The notes under the pieces are model-generated. The model searched no databases and was not told the DNA's origin. It was given only the letters and a program-made list of their open reading frames with translations. A program made the translations under genes and the position numbers. DNA of 8,387 nt, taken from the NCBI GenBank assembly GCA_964428185.1, contig CAYRXH010000100.1, positions 1 to 8,387 on the forward strand, read 5' to 3'. Source of the DNA: CAYMAZ01 sp964428185. GTDB lineage: Bacteria; Bacteroidota; Bacteroidia; Bacteroidales; DTU049. Below are positions 1 to 6,210 of the stretch, piece after piece; the first letter of the stretch is position 1; each line of letters begins with the position of its first letter.

Positions 1-23
1 TTTGAAAAAAATTTTAAAAATCT

Positions 24-383
24 ATGAAACAGATTGTATCAATTTCAGCAATTCTCTTGTTGTTCATATGCAGCAATCAGCTTCAGGCTCAAAACACTGC
101 AACTTCAACTGACACTCTCAGTGTAAAGGTATTCTTTCATTGTGCAAACGGCAAAGCACTTCTTGAAAACAGACTTGGATCCCTTCGCGGGGTTAGTTTA
201 GCTTATGCTGACCTTGAAACCAAAGTTGTTACATTGATTCATGATCCTGCTGTCATTACCCGTGAAAAAATTCTTGAAATCATCGAAGATCAGATAGGCT
301 ATACGACCGAATTCACTGATCCGAATAAAACCATTAAAAAAGCCTGCTCACACGGAGAAGGTGAGGAAGGGCATGAACATTAA
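24..383 (+). CDS. Exported HMA-like (heavy-metal-associated fold) small protein with His-rich tail
   Basis: The product has 119 residues. Residues 1-22 form a signal peptide (hydrophobic ISAILLLFI core, cleavage probably after QLQA), so the mature protein should be periplasmic. Residues 33-96 read like an HMA domain: strand VKVFF, helix GKALLENRLGSL, then GVSLAYADLETKVVTLIHDP, a second helix REKILEIIE and a closing IGYTTEF, matching the order of the copper-chaperone/ferredoxin-like fold. The usual metal site CxxC is not intact: Cys40 is in the first position but Gly43 replaces the second Cys, and His39 precedes Cys40. The tail, residues 107-119, carries Cys108, His110, His117, His119 and several Glu, so it may bind metal instead. 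The first ATG is used, 23 bases into the window, so its promoter is mostly outside. It is followed by a terminator and is probably transcribed without its downstream neighbours. Metal binding is inferred from the fold; the substrate is unknown. Confidence 0.8.
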   Translation: MKQIVSISAILLLFICSNQLQAQNTATSTDTLSVKVFFHCANGKALLENRLGSLRGVSLAYADLETKVVTLIHDPAVITREKILEIIEDQIGYTTEFTDPNKTIKKACSHGEGEEGHEH

Positions 384-410
384 ATCAGTTTTCCAGATTA
401 CTTAAAATAA

Positions 411-435
411 AAAAGCCTCATTGAATGAGGCTTTT
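411..435. terminator. Bidirectional intrinsic terminator between the HMA-like gene and tRNA-Phe
   Basis: A perfect 7-bp stem GCCTCAT / ATGAGGC (415-421 and 425-431) with loop TGA is flanked by AAAA on the left and TTTT on the right, which extends the stem to 11 bp. On the plus strand it is followed by TTTTCTTTTC. On the minus strand the run after GC is TTTTTTATTTT. It can therefore end both the plus-strand gene (stop at 383) and the minus-strand tRNA (3' end at 442), which converge on it. Confidence 0.85.
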
Positions 436-441
436 CTTTTC

Positions 442-517
<76 letters not shown>

Positions 518-528
518 CTGTAGAAAAG

Positions 529-561
529 TTTGGCAAAGTTAAACTAATTTTTCTAATTTTA
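529..561 (+). promoter_or_regulatory. Candidate coaX promoter, overlapping the tRNA-Phe promoter
   Basis: On the plus strand there is TTTG (529-532), a 21-base spacer, then TAATTTTA (554-561), which matches TAnnTTTG except for the last base. Transcription would begin near 567, about 20 bases before the coaX ATG at 589. It lies almost exactly on top of the opposing tRNA-Phe promoter. In such AT-rich DNA a one-mismatch hit can arise by chance. Confidence 0.35.
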
Positions 562-566
562 TCAAA
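534..566 (-). promoter_or_regulatory. Predicted promoter of tRNA-Phe (Bacteroidota sigma-ABfr type)
   Basis: On the minus strand there is TTTG (566 to 563), a 21-base spacer, then TAACTTTG (541 to 534), a perfect match to the Bacteroidota -7 consensus TAnnTTTG with a -33 TTTG at a usual distance. Transcription would begin near 528, leaving a short leader before the mature tRNA 5' end at 517. The prediction rests on the motif only. Confidence 0.55.
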
Positions 567-588
567 AATTTTTTACAAATATTTATTC

Positions 589-1335
589 ATGGACATTGTC
601 ATTGATTTTGGAAACAGCAGGACCAAGGCTGGAATCGTAAATAATCAGAAAATCACAGATGTATTTCATTTTGTCAACGAACAGGATATTTCTAAAGAGG
701 TCGAATCCCTGATCACAAGTGTCAAACCAAATACAATTGCGTATCTTAATGTAAAACCCGTTCCCGAAGAACTCATCCACTACTTTTCACAGTGTGGTGC
801 TGTCATTTTGTCACTTCACCATAAAATGCCACTTCCCTTTAAAATACACTACCGCACACCCGAAACCCTTGGGGTTGACAGACTGGCAGGTGTTCTTGGT
901 GGATATTCAATGTTTCCTGACAACGATTTTCTTGTTATTCAGTCGGGGACCTGCATCACATATGACCTTTACCTTCGGGGAAAAGGCTATATGGGTGGAG
1001 CAATTTCTCCTGGTCCTGACATACGAAACAGGGCAATGAATTCGTTTACTCATCAACTTCCTCTGGTAACCACAGAAAACATTGAACACTCTGAAATTAT
1101 TGCAGAAAACACAAACAATGCTTTGATTTCAGGAATACTGAACGGAGCTTTATTTGAAATTGAAGGATTTATCAAAGAAGCAGAGAAACAATCAGAGAAT
1201 CTGAATGTTATTTTAAGTGGAGGAAATACATTATATTTTGCCAAAAAAATAAAAAGTCAGATATTTGCAAATTCAAATATTACGTTAACAGGACTGAAAG
1301 AAATTATCAAACTCAATGAACAGACAAAAATCTAA
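589..1335 (+). CDS. coaX: Type III pantothenate kinase (CoaX)
   Basis: This cytoplasmic enzyme phosphorylates pantothenate with ATP, the first step of coenzyme A synthesis. The product has 248 residues, normal for the family. Motifs in order: N-terminal phosphate-binding DFGNSRTK (Asp6), GVDR at 95-98 with the probable catalytic base Asp97, VIQSGTCITYD at 116-126, GYMGGAISPG at 133-142, and C-terminal VILSGGN at 207-213. One position is odd: the second phosphate motif is normally DxGT, but Gln118 (codon CAG) stands where Asp is expected, and SGGN replaces the common TGGD. The start is the ATG at 589 because DIVIDFGNS is the true N-terminus; the open frame extends upstream only across the antisense of tRNA-Phe. 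It is the first gene of a plus-strand cluster and overlaps the next gene by 20 bases. The family call is firm; full activity is less certain because of Gln118. Confidence 0.93.
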   Translation: MDIVIDFGNSRTKAGIVNNQKITDVFHFVNEQDISKEVESLITSVKPNTIAYLNVKPVPEELIHYFSQCGAVILSLHHKMPLPFKIHYRTPETLGVDRLAGVLGGYSMFPDNDFLVIQSGTCITYDLYLRGKGYMGGAISPGPDIRNRAMNSFTHQLPLVTTENIEHSEIIAENTNNALISGILNGALFEIEGFIKEAEKQSENLNVILSGGNTLYFAKKIKSQIFANSNITLTGLKEIIKLNEQTKI

Positions 1336-2611
1336 AAGGAATCTTCTGCTTGTCATACTCTTATTTTCAGCAGTTTCCGTAAATGCACAGACAAGAATCT
1401 GGTCCCCTTATTCAAGATATGGTATCGGCGAACTGAATTTTTCTCATTCAACCTACATCAGTTCTCTTGGTGGAACATCAATAGGGTTCAGGAGTCCTCA
1501 CATCATCAATTTCTCAAATCCTGCCTCATACAGCGGAATCGGAGAGCGTTCATTTCTGTTTGATGGTGCTGCTCTTTTTTCTCCGCGGATACTTAGCACA
1601 ACTGATACCAGTGAAACCACATTTTTCTCCAGCCTCAGTCATATGGTTTTTGCATTTCCCATAACACCAAAATGGGGGTTTTCTTTCGGACTCATTCCCT
1701 ACAGCAGTATCGGATACAAAATCAACAGTACCGAAAACATTAATTCTATCGGTGATGTGGACTACCTATATGAAGGATGGGGTGGCATCAATTCTTTTTA
1801 TGCAGGAACAGCCTATGAGGTGTTCAGGGGATTTTCACTTGGTATCAATATGAATTATTATTTCGGAAATATCGAAAGAAAGCGTATTGCTATGTTTGAT
1901 ACCAGCGGATTTATGAATTCCAGAATCACAAACAAGATCAATGTTTCTGATCTGCACTTTGTTGCCGGACTCCAGTATCAGATACACTTCAACAACAAGA
2001 CAGAAAATAGGGAAGGCTATAATCTTACAATTGGCCTTACTGGCGGAAATACAAGCCAGATCAATGCAAGCCAGAATATTTTGGCCGTTCACTTCTCCGG
2101 AACAAACATTTTTGCTGCAGCGAAAGATACTGTTTTAAATGTTACCGACGAACAATCTGAAATTACTATCCCCCTTCATCTTGGTGGCGGGATGTATTTT
2201 GAACAGGAAAGAAGGTGGATGGCTGGTTTTGATGTTGAATATCAGAAATGGAGTGAATTTTCTTCATTCGGATCCATTGATTCACTTGCTAACAGTCTCC
2301 GTATTTCAGCCGGTGGCGGAATCATTCCGAAAGACAAAGCCAGATCCACAATGCTGAACAGCACTCATATTCTTTGGGGGGCACACTTTTACAGCAACTA
2401 TCTTGAACTTAAAAACACACAATTGAACCAGTATGGCATAAGTTTTGGATTTGCAATGCCGATCAGAAGTACAAACACCACACTTCAACTATCATTTGAA
2501 ATTGGAAAAACAGGAACTATTGAAAACAAATTAATTGAGGAAACATACGGAAAATTTAAACTGGGCGTAAGTATATCAGAAAAATGGTTTTACAAACGCA
2601 AATATGATTAA
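1316..2611 (+). CDS. FadL/PorV-like outer-membrane beta-barrel protein, function unknown
   Basis: The product has 431 residues. Residues 1-25 form a signal peptide with a basic n-region (NRQKSKR), a hydrophobic core and a site near VNAQ. The mature start reads WSPYSRYGIGEL, then LGGTSIGFRSPHIINFSNPASYS; the NPA at 68-70 after a Gly-rich stretch resembles the N-terminal plug of FadL/OMPP1 and PorV-type barrels. The rest alternates polar and hydrophobic residues with many aromatic Gly-X-aromatic segments, as in transmembrane strands. I recognise the SPYSRYGIGE type as a Bacteroidota protein often beside coaX and lptC, but no member with a proven role is known to me. The ATG lies inside the coaX 3' end (20-base overlap), suggesting translational coupling; no later Met gives a signal peptide. 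The barrel is inferred from composition, and transport of a hydrophobic ligand is only one possibility. Confidence 0.85.
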   Translation: MNRQKSKRNLLLVILLFSAVSVNAQTRIWSPYSRYGIGELNFSHSTYISSLGGTSIGFRSPHIINFSNPASYSGIGERSFLFDGAALFSPRILSTTDTSETTFFSSLSHMVFAFPITPKWGFSFGLIPYSSIGYKINSTENINSIGDVDYLYEGWGGINSFYAGTAYEVFRGFSLGINMNYYFGNIERKRIAMFDTSGFMNSRITNKINVSDLHFVAGLQYQIHFNNKTENREGYNLTIGLTGGNTSQINASQNILAVHFSGTNIFAAAKDTVLNVTDEQSEITIPLHLGGGMYFEQERRWMAGFDVEYQKWSEFSSFGSIDSLANSLRISAGGGIIPKDKARSTMLNSTHILWGAHFYSNYLELKNTQLNQYGISFGFAMPIRSTNTTLQLSFEIGKTGTIENKLIEETYGKFKLGVSISEKWFYKRKYD

Positions 2612-2629
2612 AAAAAAGGAAAAGAGATT

Positions 2630-4069
2630 ATGAAAACAAGAAGAATCAGACAAACACTCGGACTCATTTTGATTGTTTTATCAACGGCAGGGGCTTTTGG
2701 ACAACAGTATGATGAAGAAGGATTTCCAATTGCCGGAAGTATTACAGGACCAAGATACGGGATTGGCGAAGACAGTGTTACCTGTGTGACTCAACTTTCA
2801 CTATATCGTGAAAACTACAGACAATGGAGAAGCAGCAATTTTCAGAATGAAGCAATTGACTATACTGTTGATTCATGGAGATATGTATTGCTGAATTGTC
2901 CTTTGGCAAGCCAGAACACTTATATTGACGGCTCAAAAATCATTGAACATCTTTATAACAAAGCAGAAACACCTGAACTGAAAGCTGCATATGTTGATAC
3001 TTTGATGTTTATGTATGACAGAAGGATAATGGCTTTTGGAAATGATCCTGCCTCAGGTGAAAGATTTGTATTGGGCAGAAAGGGTGTTGAACTCATCACT
3101 TATGAACCAGAATCATTTGAAGAAGCATATAAAATATTGTCCAAGTCAGTTCTTAAAGGAGGCAACAACTCTGAATCTGCAGTACTTTATTATTATTTTC
3201 TGATGACTACAAAAATGGTACGTGAAGCCGGAGCTGACAGTACTATCATTTTCGACAATTATGATGTTGCCAGCTCTGCTGTTGACTATAATATCAGCAG
3301 ACTCAAAGCTGAAATTGACAATAACCCTGCTGAATCTGATAAAAACAGCAAAATTCTTAATGGATATGTATCTGCTCAGGGAAACATTGAAACTTTGTTT
3401 GAACCCTTTGCCACCTGCGATAACCTTGTGAAAATATACAGCAAAAAATTTCAGGAAAATCCAAATGATACTGCAATGCTCGAAAGACTCCTCAGATCAT
3501 TTGACAAGAAAAACTGTATCAACGATCTTTATATTCAGGCTGCCGACCAGCTCTATAAAATCAAACCCTCTGCTGAGTCAGCACTTGCTAACGGAATCAT
3601 GTTCATGAAACTGGAACAATACGATAAAGCTGTTCCTTATCTGCAGGATGCATCTCAAAACCTTACTGACAATGATAAAAAGGCGGATGCATATTATCTG
3701 TTGGCTGAGACATACAAAAACCTCAGAAATTATTCAGCGGCAAGAACCAATGCTTTGAAAGTTACTGAACTCAGACCCGGTGACGGAAAACCATGGATTC
3801 TTATTGGTGACTTATATGCAGCTTCTTCCGGCAGTTGCGGCGACAACAAAGTTACCTCCAAGGGCGGATACTGGGCGGCTGTTGATAAATACTATAAAGC
3901 CAAAAGTATAGATGAATCTGTGGCTGACATAGCAATTTCCAGAATTTCAACATATTCCGGAGCATTCCCCACTACTGAAGATATTTTCTTTTTTGGCTAT
4001 AAAAAAGGGGATTCCTTCAGGGTTGAATGCTGGATCAACGAAACCACCACAATTCGTTCTTCCGATTAA
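2630..4069 (+). CDS. Exported tetratricopeptide-repeat protein of the coaX-lptC cluster
   Basis: The product has 479 residues. Residues 1-24 form a signal peptide (MKTRRIRQ, hydrophobic LGLILIVLS, site near AFGQ), so it acts in the periplasm or at the outer membrane. The first 300 residues are mostly helical and poorly defined, with scattered Cys (52, 90, 263, 296). TPR-like helix pairs are visible at about 317-345 (MKLEQYDKAVPYLQDA) and 352-383 (AYYLLAETYKNLRNYSAAR). A third unit from about 387 is split by a loop with Cys403 (SGSCGDN) before YWAAVDKYYKAK at 414-425. The C-terminus (FPTTEDIFFFGYKKG then VECWINETTTIR) is a separate conserved-looking block with Cys467. It begins 18 bases after the outer-membrane protein gene, preceded by AGGAAAAGAG, a fair ribosome-binding site, and ends 8 bases before lptC. 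TPRs usually bind proteins, so a scaffold role with its outer-membrane or LptC neighbours is a reasonable guess, not shown. Confidence 0.85.
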   Translation: MKTRRIRQTLGLILIVLSTAGAFGQQYDEEGFPIAGSITGPRYGIGEDSVTCVTQLSLYRENYRQWRSSNFQNEAIDYTVDSWRYVLLNCPLASQNTYIDGSKIIEHLYNKAETPELKAAYVDTLMFMYDRRIMAFGNDPASGERFVLGRKGVELITYEPESFEEAYKILSKSVLKGGNNSESAVLYYYFLMTTKMVREAGADSTIIFDNYDVASSAVDYNISRLKAEIDNNPAESDKNSKILNGYVSAQGNIETLFEPFATCDNLVKIYSKKFQENPNDTAMLERLLRSFDKKNCINDLYIQAADQLYKIKPSAESALANGIMFMKLEQYDKAVPYLQDASQNLTDNDKKADAYYLLAETYKNLRNYSAARTNALKVTELRPGDGKPWILIGDLYAASSGSCGDNKVTSKGGYWAAVDKYYKAKSIDESVADIAISRISTYSGAFPTTEDIFFFGYKKGDSFRVECWINETTTIRSSD

Positions 4070-4077
4070 TATATTCA

Positions 4078-4103
4078 ATGAAACGGCTGTTTAATCGTTT
4101 CAT
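4078..4103 (+). promoter_or_regulatory. Hairpin containing the lptC start codon
   Basis: ATGAAACG (4078-4085) and CGTTTCAT (4096-4103) are perfectly complementary over 8 bp, with a 10-base loop. In the mRNA the lptC AUG would be paired. The upstream TPR gene stops at 4069, so ribosomes finishing it would open this stem, which would couple lptC translation to the TPR gene. An 8-bp repeat can occur by chance in a window this size; its position on the start codon is what makes it notable. Confidence 0.35.
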
Positions 4104-4656
4104 ACTTTGCGGCATACCTGTATTTTTTACAGGTATGCTTTTCATTTCATGCCACAATGATATGGAGAAAATTGCCTCCTTCGCCAATGACAGTATATAT
4201 CCTGTTGAAAGTGCCATTGATATTGAATATTTCTATACTGAAAACGGCATCCTCAAATCTAAGATGACTGCTCCGGTTCTGAATCGCTATGAACAACCTG
4301 AAATATATACGGAACTGCTCAGGGGATTTCAACTGGAAATGTATGACTCAGCTGGTGTACTGAGTTCTTCTATTTCGGCCAACTATGCACGCAAGTATGA
4401 AAAAAGGAATCTGCTTGAAGCCAAGTATAAGGTTGTTGTTACCGATCATGTTGAAAATAAAACCATGTATACAGAACATCTCATATATGACGAAGGCAGT
4501 GACAGAATCTATTCTGATAAGTTTGTGAAAATTATCTCTCCAGATAAAATCATTTTTGGAGATGGCTTTGAATCAGATAAAAATTTCAATCAATACAGAA
4601 TTGTGCAACCAAAAGGAGAAATAATCTTAACCCGAGACGAAGAAGAAATAGAATAA
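4078..4656 (+). CDS. lptC: LPS export system protein LptC (lipoprotein form)
   Basis: LptC joins the inner-membrane LptBFG transporter to the periplasmic LptA-type bridge that carries lipopolysaccharide to the outer membrane. The product has 192 residues. A lipobox FISC places the lipidated Cys at residue 25 followed by HND, as in Bacteroidota LptC, which is a lipoprotein instead of the proteobacterial single-pass form. The remainder is beta-rich: SAIDIEYFYTENGILKSKM (45-63), ISANYARKYEKRNLLEAKYKV (99-119), then YSDKFVKI and GDGFESDKNFNQYRI (161-175), the last matching the family's closing strands. The open frame reaches 51 bases further upstream, but the ATG at 4078 gives the clean signal peptide MKRLFNRF and avoids overlap with the TPR gene. 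Unusually, two hairpins lie in its first 60 bases. mltF converges 33 bases after the stop. Confidence 0.88.
   Translation: MKRLFNRFILCGIPVFFTGMLFISCHNDMEKIASFANDSIYPVESAIDIEYFYTENGILKSKMTAPVLNRYEQPEIYTELLRGFQLEMYDSAGVLSSSISANYARKYEKRNLLEAKYKVVVTDHVENKTMYTEHLIYDEGSDRIYSDKFVKIISPDKIIFGDGFESDKNFNQYRIVQPKGEIILTRDEEEIE
4112..4142 (+). terminator. Terminator-like hairpin inside the lptC signal-peptide codons
   Basis: The left arm GCATACCTGTA (4112-4122), loop TTTTT (4123-4127) and right arm TACAGGTATGC (4128-4138) make a perfect 11-bp stem, followed by TTTT (4139-4142) and then CATTTC. The layout is that of an intrinsic terminator, although the T run is short. It sits 34 bases inside lptC, within codons 12-21, so it cannot be an ordinary end-of-gene terminator. 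Possible roles are partial attenuation within the cluster or mRNA processing or protection. The encoded residues (GIPVFFTGM) are normal signal-peptide residues. Confidence 0.45.
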
Positions 4657-4689
4657 CTGAACAGATATCAGCCTATTTCAATCATCGGT

Positions 4690-6123
4690 CTAGTTTGTGG
4701 GAAACGCATTTTTATAGTGCTCATAGCGTTCAAGAATATTCTGCACAAAAATTGAAGCTATTTTTCCTTTACAATAACCATACTTCACAACTTCGTCGGA
4801 ATAGTATTTATACTGATTCTTTTGTATCAGAAAAAATTCAACATTATTTTCCCAGATACGAGGATTTTTATTATATTTTTTGGACAGAGCAATGGCATCA
4901 AGAATATGCCCTTCGCCCAAATTATATGAAGCAAGAACAAATTTTATTCGTTCCTGATTGTCGGGAACAAGCGATTTCAGATTGTCATCCATGCTTTTTA
5001 AAAGCTTTATTCCTGCTTTGATATGCTCCTCAGGAGCAGATGAAGAATCAACACCCAGCGATCTGGCTGTTTCAGGCATCAACTGCATAACTCCAAATGC
5101 TCCGGACGATGAAACAAGATCTGTCCTGAAATGTGACTCTTCATACATCAGAGAAGCTATCAGCCTCCAGTCCCAACCAATTTCACTGCTATATTTTTTA
5201 ATGACATCATCCCATGGAGATATGTTTCCGCTTTTTACGGAAAAATATTCACCGGTAGATTTTTCCTCCTTCAGCGGATTTACAAAATACCTGTAATAAA
5301 GATATTCAAATTGTCGGCTTTTTTTGAAACTGGTAAGCCATGAATTCAATGTGTCGAGAAGTGCAGGAGAACATGATCTGACACACCATCCAAGTGGTTG
5401 TTCATTCCCTAAACTAACACTGATATCAAGATTTTCATACATCTCAGAATGATATCTTGCAAGATGAAAATCTGCAACTGTCAAGCCAATTTTTCCTTCT
5501 GCCACAGCGTCAATGAGTTGTTCCGAACCAAATCCGGGGACTTCAATCACATAAGGCAATGGTGTGATATTTTTGCAAGTATTCAGGATAATTGCTCTGA
5601 ATACTGATCCTTTCGGAACATAGACAGCCTGACCAGACAGATCATTCAAAGATTTCACCATCGGACGACTGCTTGTTTCTATGTTCTGTACCAGAACCTG
5701 AGAAGATGATGCCCATTGTTCAGAAAAATCCACTTCTTTGCCAAACCTCCCTGAAACTATTGTCAGACCAGCACAAACAATATCAATCTCTCCTGTTTTT
5801 AATAATGATATTGCATAATTGATATCATTTGTCGTTGTAATATGCAGCTCAACACCCAGATGCTCAGAAAAATAACGCGCAAGTTCAAACTGAAAACCGG
5901 CAGGGCGACCATGAAGGATATAATAGTTTAAGGAATTGTATCCCAAAGAAACATCCAGCCTGCCCCTATCCAATATTTGCATAAGGTCAACACAATCAAT
6001 CTGCTCTTCTTCAAATTTATTGGATGAAACATTTCCGGTTCTTAAAAAAACAATCAAAAGCAGCCCCAACAATAGTAAAGCTGTAATCAACAATATGCCG
6101 TGAATCAATGTTTTCCGTTCCAT
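4690..6123 (-). CDS. mltF: Membrane-bound lytic murein transglycosylase F (MltF-like)
   Basis: The enzyme cleaves the MurNAc-GlcNAc bond of peptidoglycan to form 1,6-anhydroMurNAc ends. The product has 477 residues. Residues 7-27 are a strongly hydrophobic segment with no lipobox, so an uncleaved anchor is likely. Residues about 52-282 form a family 3 solute-binding-protein domain (GRLDVSLGYNS, GFQFELARYFSEHLGVELHI, LLKTGEIDIVCAGLTI). Residues about 300-470 form a lytic transglycosylase (SLT) domain with WRLIASLMYEESHF (catalytic Glu329 before Ser330), SGAFGVMQLMPETARSLG (340-357) and ASYNLGEGHI (398-406). This domain order is that of MltF; in E. coli the first domain modulates activity on binding ligand. 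No key residue is missing. The start at 6123 gives a short basic n-region. The gene converges with lptC and diverges from the lipoprotein gene at 6211; I find no clear promoter for it. Confidence 0.9.
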   Translation of the reverse strand: MERKTLIHGILLITALLLLGLLLIVFLRTGNVSSNKFEEEQIDCVDLMQILDRGRLDVSLGYNSLNYYILHGRPAGFQFELARYFSEHLGVELHITTTNDINYAISLLKTGEIDIVCAGLTIVSGRFGKEVDFSEQWASSSQVLVQNIETSSRPMVKSLNDLSGQAVYVPKGSVFRAIILNTCKNITPLPYVIEVPGFGSEQLIDAVAEGKIGLTVADFHLARYHSEMYENLDISVSLGNEQPLGWCVRSCSPALLDTLNSWLTSFKKSRQFEYLYYRYFVNPLKEEKSTGEYFSVKSGNISPWDDVIKKYSSEIGWDWRLIASLMYEESHFRTDLVSSSGAFGVMQLMPETARSLGVDSSSAPEEHIKAGIKLLKSMDDNLKSLVPDNQERIKFVLASYNLGEGHILDAIALSKKYNKNPRIWENNVEFFLIQKNQYKYYSDEVVKYGYCKGKIASIFVQNILERYEHYKNAFPTN

Positions 6124-6171
6124 AGCAAAATGAACTGCAATTTACAACGATTTTTTCAAATAGCCTAAATT

Positions 6172-6192
6172 AATAATTTTATCAATAATTTT
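6172..6192. repeat. Direct repeat of AATAATTTT in the mltF / lipoprotein intergenic region
   Basis: AATAATTTT occurs at 6172-6180 and again at 6184-6192, separated by ATC. The second copy overlaps the candidate -7 box of the plus-strand lipoprotein gene. It could be an operator, but the sequence is so AT-rich that chance is likely. Confidence 0.25.
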
Positions 6193-6193
6193 G
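6186..6193 (+). promoter_or_regulatory. Candidate -7 box for the lipoprotein / hydrolase pair
   Basis: TAATTTTG matches the Bacteroidota -7 consensus TAnnTTTG exactly and lies 17 bases before the ATG at 6211, leaving a leader of about a dozen bases. No TTTG or TTG is found at the expected -33 position, so it may need an activator or be a chance match. Confidence 0.4.
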
Positions 6194-6210
6194 CTGCAAA
6201 TTCATTTTTT

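Noticed and set aside
4027..4077. 17-codon upstream extension of lptC overlapping the TPR gene
   Set aside because: It would put a polar stretch before the signal peptide; the ATG at 4078 gives a normal lipoprotein signal.
4657..4689. Possible terminator between convergent lptC and mltF
   Set aside because: Only a 4-bp CTGA / TCAG stem is present, with no T run; too weak to call.
4695..5296. Open frames on the plus strand opposite mltF
   Set aside because: They are shadows of the mltF coding sequence, which has full domain support on the other strand.
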